Of a stretch of 12,236 nt of DNA, positions 6,284-12,236 are shown piece by piece; the stretch's first letter is position 1, and every line of letters begins with the position of its first letter. Location: the NCBI GenBank assembly GCA_016935045.1, contig JAFGRS010000311.1:1-12236 (forward strand), in the 5' to 3' direction. Source of the DNA: Lentisphaeria bacterium (lineage in GTDB: Bacteria > Verrucomicrobiota > Lentisphaeria > Oligosphaerales > JAFGRS01). A program made the position numbers and the translations under genes. The notes under the pieces were generated by a model. That model saw nothing but the letters and a program-made list of their open reading frames with translations, did not search any database and was not told where the DNA came from.

Positions 6284-6991
6284 TCAGCGTGTCTTCAGCG
6301 CCGCTCCGATGACCCGTGCCACCTCTTCGGCGAGGACGCGCGAACCGTCGGCGCTGAAGTGCACGTTCACAGGCAACTGAATCTCCTTGAGCCGGGGCAG
6401 CGCGAAGGCATAGAGATCGTTGATCTGTATCCCGTTCTCCTCCATGACGCGCCGGGCAGCGGCATTGTAGGCCAGAACGTCCTCGTTGCTCCGCGGGGGA
6501 CGCAGATCGCCCTCGGGAACGGGCGTGGTGCTGCACCAGATGAGAACAGCCCCGGTTTCCTTCAGGGCGGCCGCCAGGGAGCGGAGATTGGCCTCGTACT
6601 GCGCCAGCGGCACCTGGTGGTTGCCGTCCTCCATGCGCTTGAGGTCATGCAGCCCCCAGTTGAAGTGGATGACGTTCCATTTGCCCTCGCCCAGCCATGC
6701 CTCGATGCTCTCCACTCCGCGGCTGGTGGGACCGCCGTTGGTCGGTATGCGGTGCACGTTGGCCCGATCCGCCAGCAGTTCCCGCACCGGCAGGGTGTAG
6801 CCCATGGAGATCGAGTCGCCGATCAGCAGAACCCTCGGCAACCCCGCCTTCTCGGTCACCGGCGCCAGGGAGGGATGCGGCCGGGGCGCGGGACGGGCGG
6901 GAGGCTGCGGCGCGGCCACGGCTTCCGCGGCCCCCGCAACGACCGCCCCCGCCAGCGCCGCACCCAGGATCCGAACACAACTCGTCATCAT
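6284..6991 (-). CDS. Exported SGNH/GDSL-type hydrolase (putative carbohydrate esterase)
   Basis: A 235-residue protein. The N-terminus (MMTSCVRILGAALAGAVVAG...AVAA) is a signal peptide cut near residue 27, followed by a Pro-rich linker (28-45). SGNH blocks follow: block I LLIGDSIS with Ser60 as the presumed nucleophile, block II around TNGGPTSRG (84-92), block III NWGLHDL (111-117), and block V NVHFSADGSRVLA with His211. Block III has His where the Asn of the classical GxND would be, and the Asp usually just before the catalytic His appears as Val/Asn. Both departures also occur, as I recall, in PVC-type SGNH proteins. Such enzymes often remove acetyl groups from polysaccharides. The start is the first of two adjacent ATGs (6989-6991), with GGGAG about 9 bases upstream. 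It is monocistronic and divergent from the glycosidase-like gene. Confidence 0.85.
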   Translation of the reverse strand: MMTSCVRILGAALAGAVVAGAAEAVAAPQPPARPAPRPHPSLAPVTEKAGLPRVLLIGDSISMGYTLPVRELLADRANVHRIPTNGGPTSRGVESIEAWLGEGKWNVIHFNWGLHDLKRMEDGNHQVPLAQYEANLRSLAAALKETGAVLIWCSTTPVPEGDLRPPRSNEDVLAYNAAARRVMEENGIQINDLYAFALPRLKEIQLPVNVHFSADGSRVLAEEVARVIGAALKTR

Positions 6992-7129
6992 GGCAGAAAT
7001 CTCCCAAACATGCCTGTCGACGGGAACAGCTCCCCGGCCTCGGCCGAGGACTCCGCGCGACTGCGCCTGCCCATACTCTCCGCGCTGCGGCCGGGAAATG
7101 CAAACCCCACCGGCAGGGTGGCCATTGCC

Positions 7130-7267
7130 CTCCCGTACGCCGCACGGTCCCCGGGCGGCATGCCGGGGGAAAGACGGCCGTCGGGGACCGCCGGCCCTAC
7201 CACGGGGACCCCTGCCCGCGAGGACGCGGGCGCTCCCGTACGCCGCACGGTCCCCGGGCGGCATGCC
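7130..7267. repeat. Modular GC-rich intergenic repeat cluster (right copy, inverted)
   Basis: A 35-base unit starting CTCCCGTACGCCGCACGG is present identically at 7130-7164 and 7233-7267, 103 bases apart. It is the reverse complement of module b at the left end of the window. Between the two copies lie module a (7176-7200, reverse complement of 146-170, perfect over 25 bases) and module c (7212-7236, reverse complement of 249-273, 24 of 25). Read on the minus strand the order is b, c, a, b. At both places the repeat borders a minus-strand gene, once at the 3' end and once about 140 bases upstream. Confidence 0.85.
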
Positions 7268-7316
7268 GCCCGGCTTGCGGCCACCCTTGGGCCGCGGTAG
7301 CGTAGGTACAGCTTCC

Positions 7317-7335
7317 GGCCCCACCGGCCGGGGCC
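7317..7335 (+). other. GC-rich hairpin in the presumed leader of the propeller gene
   Basis: GGCCCC (7317-7322) pairs with GGGGCC (7330-7335) around a 7-base loop, about 42 bases before the start codon at 7378 and upstream of its ribosome binding site. It could be a leader structure, or simply GC-rich background; no terminator-like T-run follows. Confidence 0.3.
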
Positions 7336-7377
7336 CGGCGTCGAGCGGCGCCGCGGGACCGTTCCGAGGAGGTATTC

Positions 7378-8925
7378 ATGCGTACCCGGACACTGGCACA
7401 CATGGCGGCCCTGGCTCAGGGGATGGTCCTTGGCGCCGCCGCGGAGGAGGCCCCGGTCGCGGTCGGAGACCGTCTGGAACTGCTCCTGGACAACCACCTC
7501 ATCGCCTCCCTGAGCGGCGGCGCGGCGCAGGTTCTCCACGCACCGGTCCCGCGCGAGGTCGTCTTCCGGACGGACGCGCCCTGGGAGGGCAACGCCAGCG
7601 GCTACCAGAGCGTCTTCCGGGACGGCGACCGCTACCGCATGTACTACCGCGGGGGCCACTACAGGCACGGGGGGAGGCCCGCCGAGACGCGGGAGGCGCA
7701 TCCATGGGTCCTGTGTTACGCCGAGAGCACGGATGGTCTCCACTGGGAGCGTCCGGTTCTCGGCCTCCGGGAGTGGGAGGGTACGGCGGCGAACAACATC
7801 GTCCTGGACACGGGTATGATGGCAGCCTTCAAGGGTTGTCCCGCCCACACCGCCGTTTTCCTCGATCGCAACCCGGCCTGTCCTCCGCAGGAGCGAATCA
7901 AGATCATTGCCATGGGGACGAACCCGCGCGGGCTCTACGTGCTCGCCTCGGCCGACGGGCTCCGCTTCCGCGTCCTGAGCAACGAGCCGATCCAGACCGT
8001 GGGTGCCTTCGACTCCCAGAACCTGGCCTTCTGGGACCCGATCCGCCAGGAGTACCGCATGTACCACCGCGGCTTCCGGGGTGAGGTGCGGGACATTCTC
8101 ACGGCCACGAGCACCGACATCCTCCATTTCCCGGAACCCGTCTGGCTCGAGTACCCGGACAGCCCCACCATGGCCCTTTATACCAACCAGGTGCAGCCCT
8201 ACCACCGGGCGCCGCACATCTTTCTCGGTTTTCCCATGCGCTACTGCGACCGGGGCTGGTCCCCCTCCATGCTCGATCTCCCGGGCCGCGAGGTGCGCCT
8301 CGCCAGGGCCGAGCACAGCCGGCGCTACGGCACCACGGTGACGGACGCGGTGTTCATGAGCAGCCGGGACGGGGTGACGTTTCGGCGCTGGAGCGAGGCG
8401 TTCCTTCGCCCGGGGCCCCGTTCGAGTCGGAGCTGGGTATACGGAGACAACAGCCTTTTCTGGGGACTGGTCGAGACCGCGTCCATCTACGGCGACGCGC
8501 CGCCGGAACTGAGTCTCTACGCCACGGAGGGGTATTGGGAGGGGGCGTTCACGGAGTTCCGACGCCATACCCTGCGCCTGGACGGCTTTGTCTCGATCCG
8601 GGCGCCCTATTCGGGTGGCGAACTGCTGACCCGCCCCCTGACCTTCGACGGCGGGGCACTGGCCCTGAATCTCTCCACCAGTGCCTTCGGGTCCCTGCAG
8701 GTCGAGGTGCAGGACCCCGCGGGCACACCCATCCCGGGCTTCGAGATGGCAGCGTGTCCTCCCGTCTTCGGGGACCGCATCCGGCAGAGGGTGCGCTGGG
8801 AATCCGGCGGGGGAGATCTGCGTCCCCTGCAGGGCCGTGCCATACGCCTGCGCTTCCTGCTCCGGGATGTGGATCTGTACGCCCTCCAATTCGTCCCCTT
8901 CGAGCCGCCTCCGCCCATGCCGTAG
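7378..8925 (+). CDS. Secreted beta-propeller protein of glycosidase (GH43/GH32-like) type
   Basis: A 515-residue protein with a short signal peptide (MRTRTLAHMAALAQGMVLGAAA, cut near 22). Residues about 30-400 carry the recurring blade motifs of five-bladed glycosidase propellers: YQSVFRDGDRYRMYYRG (76-91), LCYAESTDGLHW (112-123), VLASADGLRF (188-197), NLAFWDPIRQEYRMYHRG (215-231) and AVFMSSRDGVTFRRW (324-338). Residues about 401-508 form a beta-sandwich-like C-terminal domain. Relatives are common in PVC genomes, often annotated only as hypothetical or glycosyl-hydrolase-like. Candidate acids are Asp215-type residues near blade centres, but I cannot fix the catalytic set. The start is secure: a perfect AGGAGG (7367-7372) sits 5 bases before the ATG. 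It is followed 212 bases later by the DUF5722-type gene on the same strand. Confidence 0.75.
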   Translation: MRTRTLAHMAALAQGMVLGAAAEEAPVAVGDRLELLLDNHLIASLSGGAAQVLHAPVPREVVFRTDAPWEGNASGYQSVFRDGDRYRMYYRGGHYRHGGRPAETREAHPWVLCYAESTDGLHWERPVLGLREWEGTAANNIVLDTGMMAAFKGCPAHTAVFLDRNPACPPQERIKIIAMGTNPRGLYVLASADGLRFRVLSNEPIQTVGAFDSQNLAFWDPIRQEYRMYHRGFRGEVRDILTATSTDILHFPEPVWLEYPDSPTMALYTNQVQPYHRAPHIFLGFPMRYCDRGWSPSMLDLPGREVRLARAEHSRRYGTTVTDAVFMSSRDGVTFRRWSEAFLRPGPRSSRSWVYGDNSLFWGLVETASIYGDAPPELSLYATEGYWEGAFTEFRRHTLRLDGFVSIRAPYSGGELLTRPLTFDGGALALNLSTSAFGSLQVEVQDPAGTPIPGFEMAACPPVFGDRIRQRVRWESGGGDLRPLQGRAIRLRFLLRDVDLYALQFVPFEPPPPMP

Positions 8926-8983
8926 CCCGGAGGCGTCACCGCGAAGCACACGAGATGCGCCAATTCCCTCGTTCCGAACAGAG

Positions 8984-9020
8984 CGAAGCTCCTGCTGAGC
9001 CGATTCCCGAGTCCTTTCTG
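8984..9020. repeat. Palindromic element, copy 2
   Basis: GCTCCTGCTGAGCCGATTC (8988-9006) matches 2518-2536 with one mismatch. GCTC and GAGC can pair around a CTGCT loop. It sits about 70 bases upstream of the candidate -10 box for the DUF5722-type gene, a spacing close to that of copy 1 from its own candidate promoter. Confidence 0.5.
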
Positions 9021-9079
9021 TCTTCACTGAGGCATTCCCCGCGGCCGGCCTCCCGGCTTCCTTGCCCCGGGAAGTGCGG

Positions 9080-9085
9080 TATAGT
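9080..9085 (+). promoter_or_regulatory. Possible -10 box for the DUF5722-type gene
   Basis: TATAGT matches the -10 consensus at five of six positions in an otherwise GC-rich gap, 52 bases before the preferred start codon. No good -35 lies at 16-18 bases (CTTCCT at 9057-9062 is weak; TTGCCC at 9062-9067 is too close). It is a candidate only. Confidence 0.3.
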
Positions 9086-9137
9086 AGCGCCTGACCCCCG
9101 AGCCCGATGGCCCCGGGGCATGAGGTCGAGAGGTCCC

Positions 9138-11279
9138 ATGCTTGGTACGACGTTGCGTGCAGGATTGGCGGGTGTGCTGGCGGCCTGGGCAGCGGGTCCG
9201 GGTCCGGCGGGAGGCGCAGACATGGGCGGGGGCGAATCGGTTCCTGTGACCCTGACGGCCGACGACGCCCACGACGCCGTGGTGACGCCCCTGCCCGAGG
9301 GCGGCTGGGAAGTGCGCACGACCGGCGGCGACCCGTATGTCTTCTCCCTGCCCCTGGACCCGCCCCCCGACCCCCTGCGCCATATCGTTCTCGCCTTCGA
9401 GGTGTTCTGCCCTGCCGGCACGGACAGCTTCCAGGTCTTCTTCGCTCCCGGGATCAGCGAAGGGCGCAGCGTCAAGGGGGTCGGACTCGGTGTCAGCGAG
9501 GGCTGGACAACGCACACGGTGGACCTCGGCGCCTGCCCCGAGTATCGGGCCCCGGTCCAGCAGCTGCGTCTGGATTTCGGTAACCAGCCCGGGAAAACGG
9601 TCCAGCTCCGTCATATCCAGCTTCGCACCCCTACGGCCAGGGAACGCGAACTGGTCCAGCGACGCGAACAGAGGCGTGCCGCGGAAGCACGCCTCGACGA
9701 GGACCTCGGCCGCTACCTCGGCGCGGAATATCCCTGCACCCTGACGCGAATCGAAGTGGGACGGGAGGAGATCCGCATCGCCCTGGAGCCGGGTCCGGAG
9801 ACGCTCCGCGGCGCCTTCCTCTGCGAAGCCCCTCTCTGGCAGAACGTGACGGATGCCGGGTCCTTTGCCGATACGATCGCGTTGGCGGACGGGGGCGCCC
9901 GGGTGGTGGTGCCGCGCTACCGTGCCGAGGACGGCCGTCTTCACGACCGCCTGCTCTCGAAGTGGGTCCTGGCGCGTCCCACGGACTCGGGCTGGCGGCT
10001 GCTTTCCCATGCCCGCTACGCAGACGATGACGGGATCGAGGCCAGGGCCGATCTTCCCGTGCCGCGGCCGCCCACGCGGAAGGGGATTGGCGGCTTCGGC
10101 GTCGACAGGCACGACCACGGCTCGGACGCGGACGCCCTCGGCATCGGTTACGTGACCGTCAACGTGGTGCTGTCGTTCATGCAGCCCGGTCCCGGCCCCC
10201 AGAACATGCCCTTCGAATACTGTGGCAGGACCTACCACGTGCACCAGCCGACCATCGAGCGCTACGACCGGACGCTGCGGTTCTGTGCCGAGCGGGGCAT
10301 TGTGGTATCGGCCATTCTGCTGATTCCCAAGGCGAGTGGTTTCGGCGGCGGCCTGGGACGCATCTTCATGCACCCGGACTGTGATCCGAAGGGCATTTAC
10401 AGCATGGCCAACGTGACCGGTCCCGAAGGCCTCGAGTACTACGCCGCGGCCCTGAACTTCCTGGCGGAACGCTACAGCCGGCCGGACGGTGCCTGCGGCC
10501 GCATTCACCACTGGATCGTGCACAACGAGGTGGACGCGGGATGGGTGTGGACCAACGCCGGTCCGAAGTCCCTGCGGCTGTACATGGATCTCTATCACAA
10601 ATCCATGCGGGCCGTCCATCTCATCGCGCGCTCCTTCGACTCCCATGCGAAGGCCTTTGCCTCCCTCACGCACCACTGGACCTGGGCCTACGACCCGAAG
10701 TTTTTCGGCTCGAAGGAGGTGCTCCAGGAGTTGGCCCGTTTTTCCACGGCCGAAGGGGACTTCGACTGGGGCATTGCCTATCATCCCTACCCCGAGTCTC
10801 TGCGCAATCCCCGCTGCTGGGAGGACCGCAAGGTGGACTTCACCTTCGATACCCCCCTGATTACCTTTAAGAATATCGAGGTGCTGGCGGCCTGGGTCGA
10901 GTTGCCCGCCATGCGCTACCGGGGCCGCGTCCGGCGTACGGTGCACCTCTCCGAGCAGGGACCCAACTCCCCGGACTACGGCGAAGATTCCCTGCGGGAC
11001 CAGGCTGCCTGCATGGCCTACGCCTGGCAGAAGCTGCGCGGCCTGGACGCCATCGAGGCCTTCCAGTACCACAACTGGATCGACAACCGGGGGGAAGGCG
11101 GACTCCGCATCGGACTGCGCAAGTTCCCCGGGGAGGAATTCGGCGCCGCGCCCAAACCCATCTGGTTCCTGTACCAGAAACTCGATACTCCCGAAGAGGA
11201 CGAGGCCTGCGCCTTCGCCAAGAAAGTGATCGGGATTCGAGACTGGGCCGAGGTCCGGCACCGCGGGGAGATCCGCTGA
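9138..11279 (+). CDS. Secreted DUF5722-type putative glycoside hydrolase (clan GH-A-like TIM barrel)
   Basis: A 713-residue protein. Residues 1-27 are a signal peptide; about 35-164 form a beta-sandwich, carbohydrate-binding-like domain; 165-195 are a charged helical linker (RERELVQRREQRRAAEARL); about 200-310 form a second beta region; about 315-705 form a TIM barrel. The barrel has HNEVDAGWVW with the Asn463-Glu464 pair expected of a clan GH-A acid/base, and HLSEQGPNS with Glu606 as the likely nucleophile, 142 residues later. The order and spacing fit a retaining glycosidase. I recognise the barrel as DUF5722, from memory; the substrate is unknown. The ATG at 9138 has GAGAGG 4 bases before it and gives a clean signal peptide. 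An ATG at 9120 would add six residues and has no better ribosome binding site. It is 43 bases upstream of the HTH-EIIA gene. Confidence 0.82.
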   Translation: MLGTTLRAGLAGVLAAWAAGPGPAGGADMGGGESVPVTLTADDAHDAVVTPLPEGGWEVRTTGGDPYVFSLPLDPPPDPLRHIVLAFEVFCPAGTDSFQVFFAPGISEGRSVKGVGLGVSEGWTTHTVDLGACPEYRAPVQQLRLDFGNQPGKTVQLRHIQLRTPTARERELVQRREQRRAAEARLDEDLGRYLGAEYPCTLTRIEVGREEIRIALEPGPETLRGAFLCEAPLWQNVTDAGSFADTIALADGGARVVVPRYRAEDGRLHDRLLSKWVLARPTDSGWRLLSHARYADDDGIEARADLPVPRPPTRKGIGGFGVDRHDHGSDADALGIGYVTVNVVLSFMQPGPGPQNMPFEYCGRTYHVHQPTIERYDRTLRFCAERGIVVSAILLIPKASGFGGGLGRIFMHPDCDPKGIYSMANVTGPEGLEYYAAALNFLAERYSRPDGACGRIHHWIVHNEVDAGWVWTNAGPKSLRLYMDLYHKSMRAVHLIARSFDSHAKAFASLTHHWTWAYDPKFFGSKEVLQELARFSTAEGDFDWGIAYHPYPESLRNPRCWEDRKVDFTFDTPLITFKNIEVLAAWVELPAMRYRGRVRRTVHLSEQGPNSPDYGEDSLRDQAACMAYAWQKLRGLDAIEAFQYHNWIDNRGEGGLRIGLRKFPGEEFGAAPKPIWFLYQKLDTPEEDEACAFAKKVIGIRDWAEVRHRGEIR

Positions 11280-11322
11280 CCTCGCGCGGGGCGGACGGGT
11301 CGGGTGTGCTGAGGGCTGAGAC

Positions 11323-12045
11323 ATGCCGTATACGCTGATGAGTCTGGAGGATGCCGCCGAGTTTCTCCGCCTCGATGTCAGCGACGTCCGCTCCCTGGCG
11401 GTCCAGGGGGAGATTCCGCACGAGGTGCAGGGCGAACGACTCCTTTTCCGGCAGGGACAGCTCAAGGTGTGGGCGTCGCAACGGGTGCTGCAGCTCCGGG
11501 GCAAGCACCTGCAGCAGTACCACAGCCGGGGAATCCTGCATCCCCATGACCTTTCCCGCAATGCCCCCATCGTCCGGGAACTCACGGAGGTCGAATTCCA
11601 CGAGCCACGCCTCGAAGGACGCTCCAAGACCGCCGTCCTGCGCTCGATGACCGCACTCGCCGAACGGACGGGATACCTCTACGACCCCGACGACCTCTAC
11701 GAGGAACTGCGGCAACGAGAGGAACTCTGCTCGACGGGCACCGAGGGCGGGGTGGCACTTCTCCACCCGCGCTACCACGACCCTTTCATGGTCGAGGACT
11801 CCTTTCTCTGCGCGGGCAGGACCCTTGTCCCCATCCCCTTCGGCGCCCCGGACGGCGGCCTGACGGACGTCTTCTTCCTGCTCTGCTGCCAGGACGACCG
11901 CATCCACCTGCACGTGCTCTCGCGGCTGTGCCTGCTCTGCCATTCCACCTCGATGCTGGCGGCGATCCGGGCGGCAACCACGGCCCGGGAAATGTACGAA
12001 GCCCTGCAGGCGGCGGAAGACACGTTCCTGCGGCTGAATCGATGA
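11323..12045 (+). CDS. HTH (excisionase/MerR-like) - PTS EIIA (PtsN-type) fusion protein
   Basis: A 240-residue cytoplasmic protein. Residues 1-55 (MSLEDAAEFLRLDVSDVRSL...EVQGERLLFRQGQLKVW) match the helix-turn-helix of excisionase/HTH_17 proteins, which bind DNA. Residues about 100-237 match the fructose/nitrogen-type EIIA domain: STGTEGGVALLHPR carries His148 at the position of the phosphorylated His of PtsN, and HLHVLSRLC (195-203) is the second conserved block. The usual IPH or MPH context reads LLH here. GAGGG lies 7 bases before the ATG. The 43-base gap from the glycosidase gene has no terminator, so cotranscription is likely. PtsN-type domains relay phosphorylation state to protein partners; fused to HTH the protein may be a phospho-dependent regulator. 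No EI, HPr or permease is nearby. Such fusions are, as I recall, known in PVC genomes. Confidence 0.85.
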   Translation: MPYTLMSLEDAAEFLRLDVSDVRSLAVQGEIPHEVQGERLLFRQGQLKVWASQRVLQLRGKHLQQYHSRGILHPHDLSRNAPIVRELTEVEFHEPRLEGRSKTAVLRSMTALAERTGYLYDPDDLYEELRQREELCSTGTEGGVALLHPRYHDPFMVEDSFLCAGRTLVPIPFGAPDGGLTDVFFLLCCQDDRIHLHVLSRLCLLCHSTSMLAAIRAATTAREMYEALQAAEDTFLRLNR

Positions 12046-12115
12046 CCCCCCCGTAGCCGTTTGGCGGCCGGCAATGGAACGTCTCGGAATTGCCACACAT
12101 CTCATTGCGCTGCAA

Positions 12116-12148
12116 GGACCATGGACAATGGACCATGGACAATGGACC
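12116..12148. repeat. Short tandem repeat, 14-base unit
   Basis: GGACCATGGACAAT occurs twice in a row (12116-12129, 12130-12143) and is followed by a partial third unit GGACC (12144-12148). The embedded GGACAATGGACC submotif suggests slippage of an even shorter ATGGAC-like unit. It lies about 70 bases after the HTH-EIIA stop in non-coding sequence. Confidence 0.75.
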
Positions 12149-12221
12149 GATCCGGAGTGCCGGAGCCGTTTGACCATGTTTGAACGGTTGAATGGCAGCG
12201 GAACTGGCATGCAAGCCGGCG

Positions 12222-12236
12222 GTTCGCGTGGCGAAC
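12222..12236. other. Hairpin at the window edge
   Basis: GTTCGC (12222-12227) and GCGAAC (12231-12236) form a perfect 6-bp stem with a 3-base GTG loop. The preceding GCCGGCG suggests that the stem may extend beyond the window, which ends exactly here. It could be part of a terminator or a repeat; neither can be decided. Confidence 0.45.

Larger units (their letters stand above)
6992..7377. other. Divergent intergenic region, 386 bases, no gene seen
   Basis: This gap separates the SGNH hydrolase gene (minus) from the propeller glycosidase-like gene (plus). It contains the inverted copy of the modular repeat (7130-7267), a 12-bp perfect palindrome CCTCGGCCGAGG (7037-7048) about 46 bases upstream of the SGNH start, and a GC hairpin (7317-7335) in the presumed leader of the plus-strand gene. 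I found no convincing sigma70 promoter for either gene. Confidence 0.6.

Noticed and set aside
7130..7267. Two identical 35-base repeats about 100 bases apart, considered as a CRISPR array
   Set aside because: Only two copies, with a 68-base spacer that itself contains other repeat modules, and no cas genes; inverted copies are elsewhere in the window.
5960..7300. Open plus-strand frame across the gap and the SGNH gene
   Set aside because: It is antisense to the SGNH motifs and its ends read through repeat modules; no plausible start or domain.
6988..9027. Long minus-strand open frame opposite the propeller glycosidase-like gene
   Set aside because: The plus strand has a perfect ribosome binding site, a signal peptide and blade motifs; the minus translation is low-complexity.
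9024..11627. Long open frame on the minus strand, opposite the DUF5722-type gene
   Set aside because: It is antisense to a gene with clear catalytic motifs; its openness is a by-product of high GC third positions and no domain is recognisable.
11323..12045. Assignment as a sugar-specific PTS permease component or phage excisionase
   Set aside because: The HTH and EIIA domains are fused, and there are no EIIB/EIIC, integrase or phage genes in the window.

Overview
The window is clearly GC-rich and carries seven genes that I can support, in short operons of alternating direction separated by repeat-laden intergenic gaps. The gene set suggests a PVC-superphylum bacterium (Verrucomicrobiota, Kiritimatiellota, Lentisphaerota or Planctomycetota). 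It combines a URO-D-family methyltransferase-like protein, a TIM-barrel sugar isomerase, an amidohydrolase, an SBBP-type propeller, an SGNH hydrolase, a DUF5722-type glycosidase and an HTH-EIIA fusion. The phylum is an inference from this mix; no rRNA or other phylogenetic marker is present.

Layout. 1-243 is a mosaic of short GC-rich repeat modules, and the last codons of the first gene lie in it. 2013 down to 244 (minus) is a two-gene operon: an IolE-like TIM-barrel isomerase/dehydratase, then a metal-dependent amidohydrolase. 2014-2686 is a divergent control region with three REP-like palindromes, a strong hairpin, a second palindromic element and a plausible sigma70-type promoter. 2687-5958 (plus) is a translationally coupled pair: a URO-D-superfamily protein with the zinc motif of corrinoid methyltransferases, then a secreted protein with seven 62-residue SBBP repeats and an unassigned C-terminal region. 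5959-6283 is a convergent gap without a gene. 6991 down to 6284 (minus) is an exported SGNH hydrolase. 6992-7377 is a divergent gap holding inverted copies of the repeat modules from the left end. 7378-8925, 9138-11279 and 11323-12045 (plus) encode a secreted beta-propeller protein of glycosidase type, a secreted DUF5722-type putative glycoside hydrolase, and an HTH plus PTS-EIIA fusion. The last 190 bases hold a short tandem repeat and a hairpin cut by the window edge.

How the genes may work together (inference). Four products carry export signals and three of these look like carbohydrate-acting enzymes: an esterase-type SGNH protein, a glycosidase-like propeller and a clan GH-A-like TIM barrel. 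The cytoplasmic IolE-like protein, amidohydrolase and methyltransferase-like protein could process released sugars, cyclitols or methylated compounds. The HTH-EIIA protein is a candidate local regulator. No substrate can be read from the sequence. I found no CRISPR array, transposase, phage gene, tRNA or rRNA. The most unusual material is the modular repeat family, the coupling of a cytoplasmic enzyme to a secreted propeller, and the HTH-EIIA fusion. I do not claim a wholly new system.
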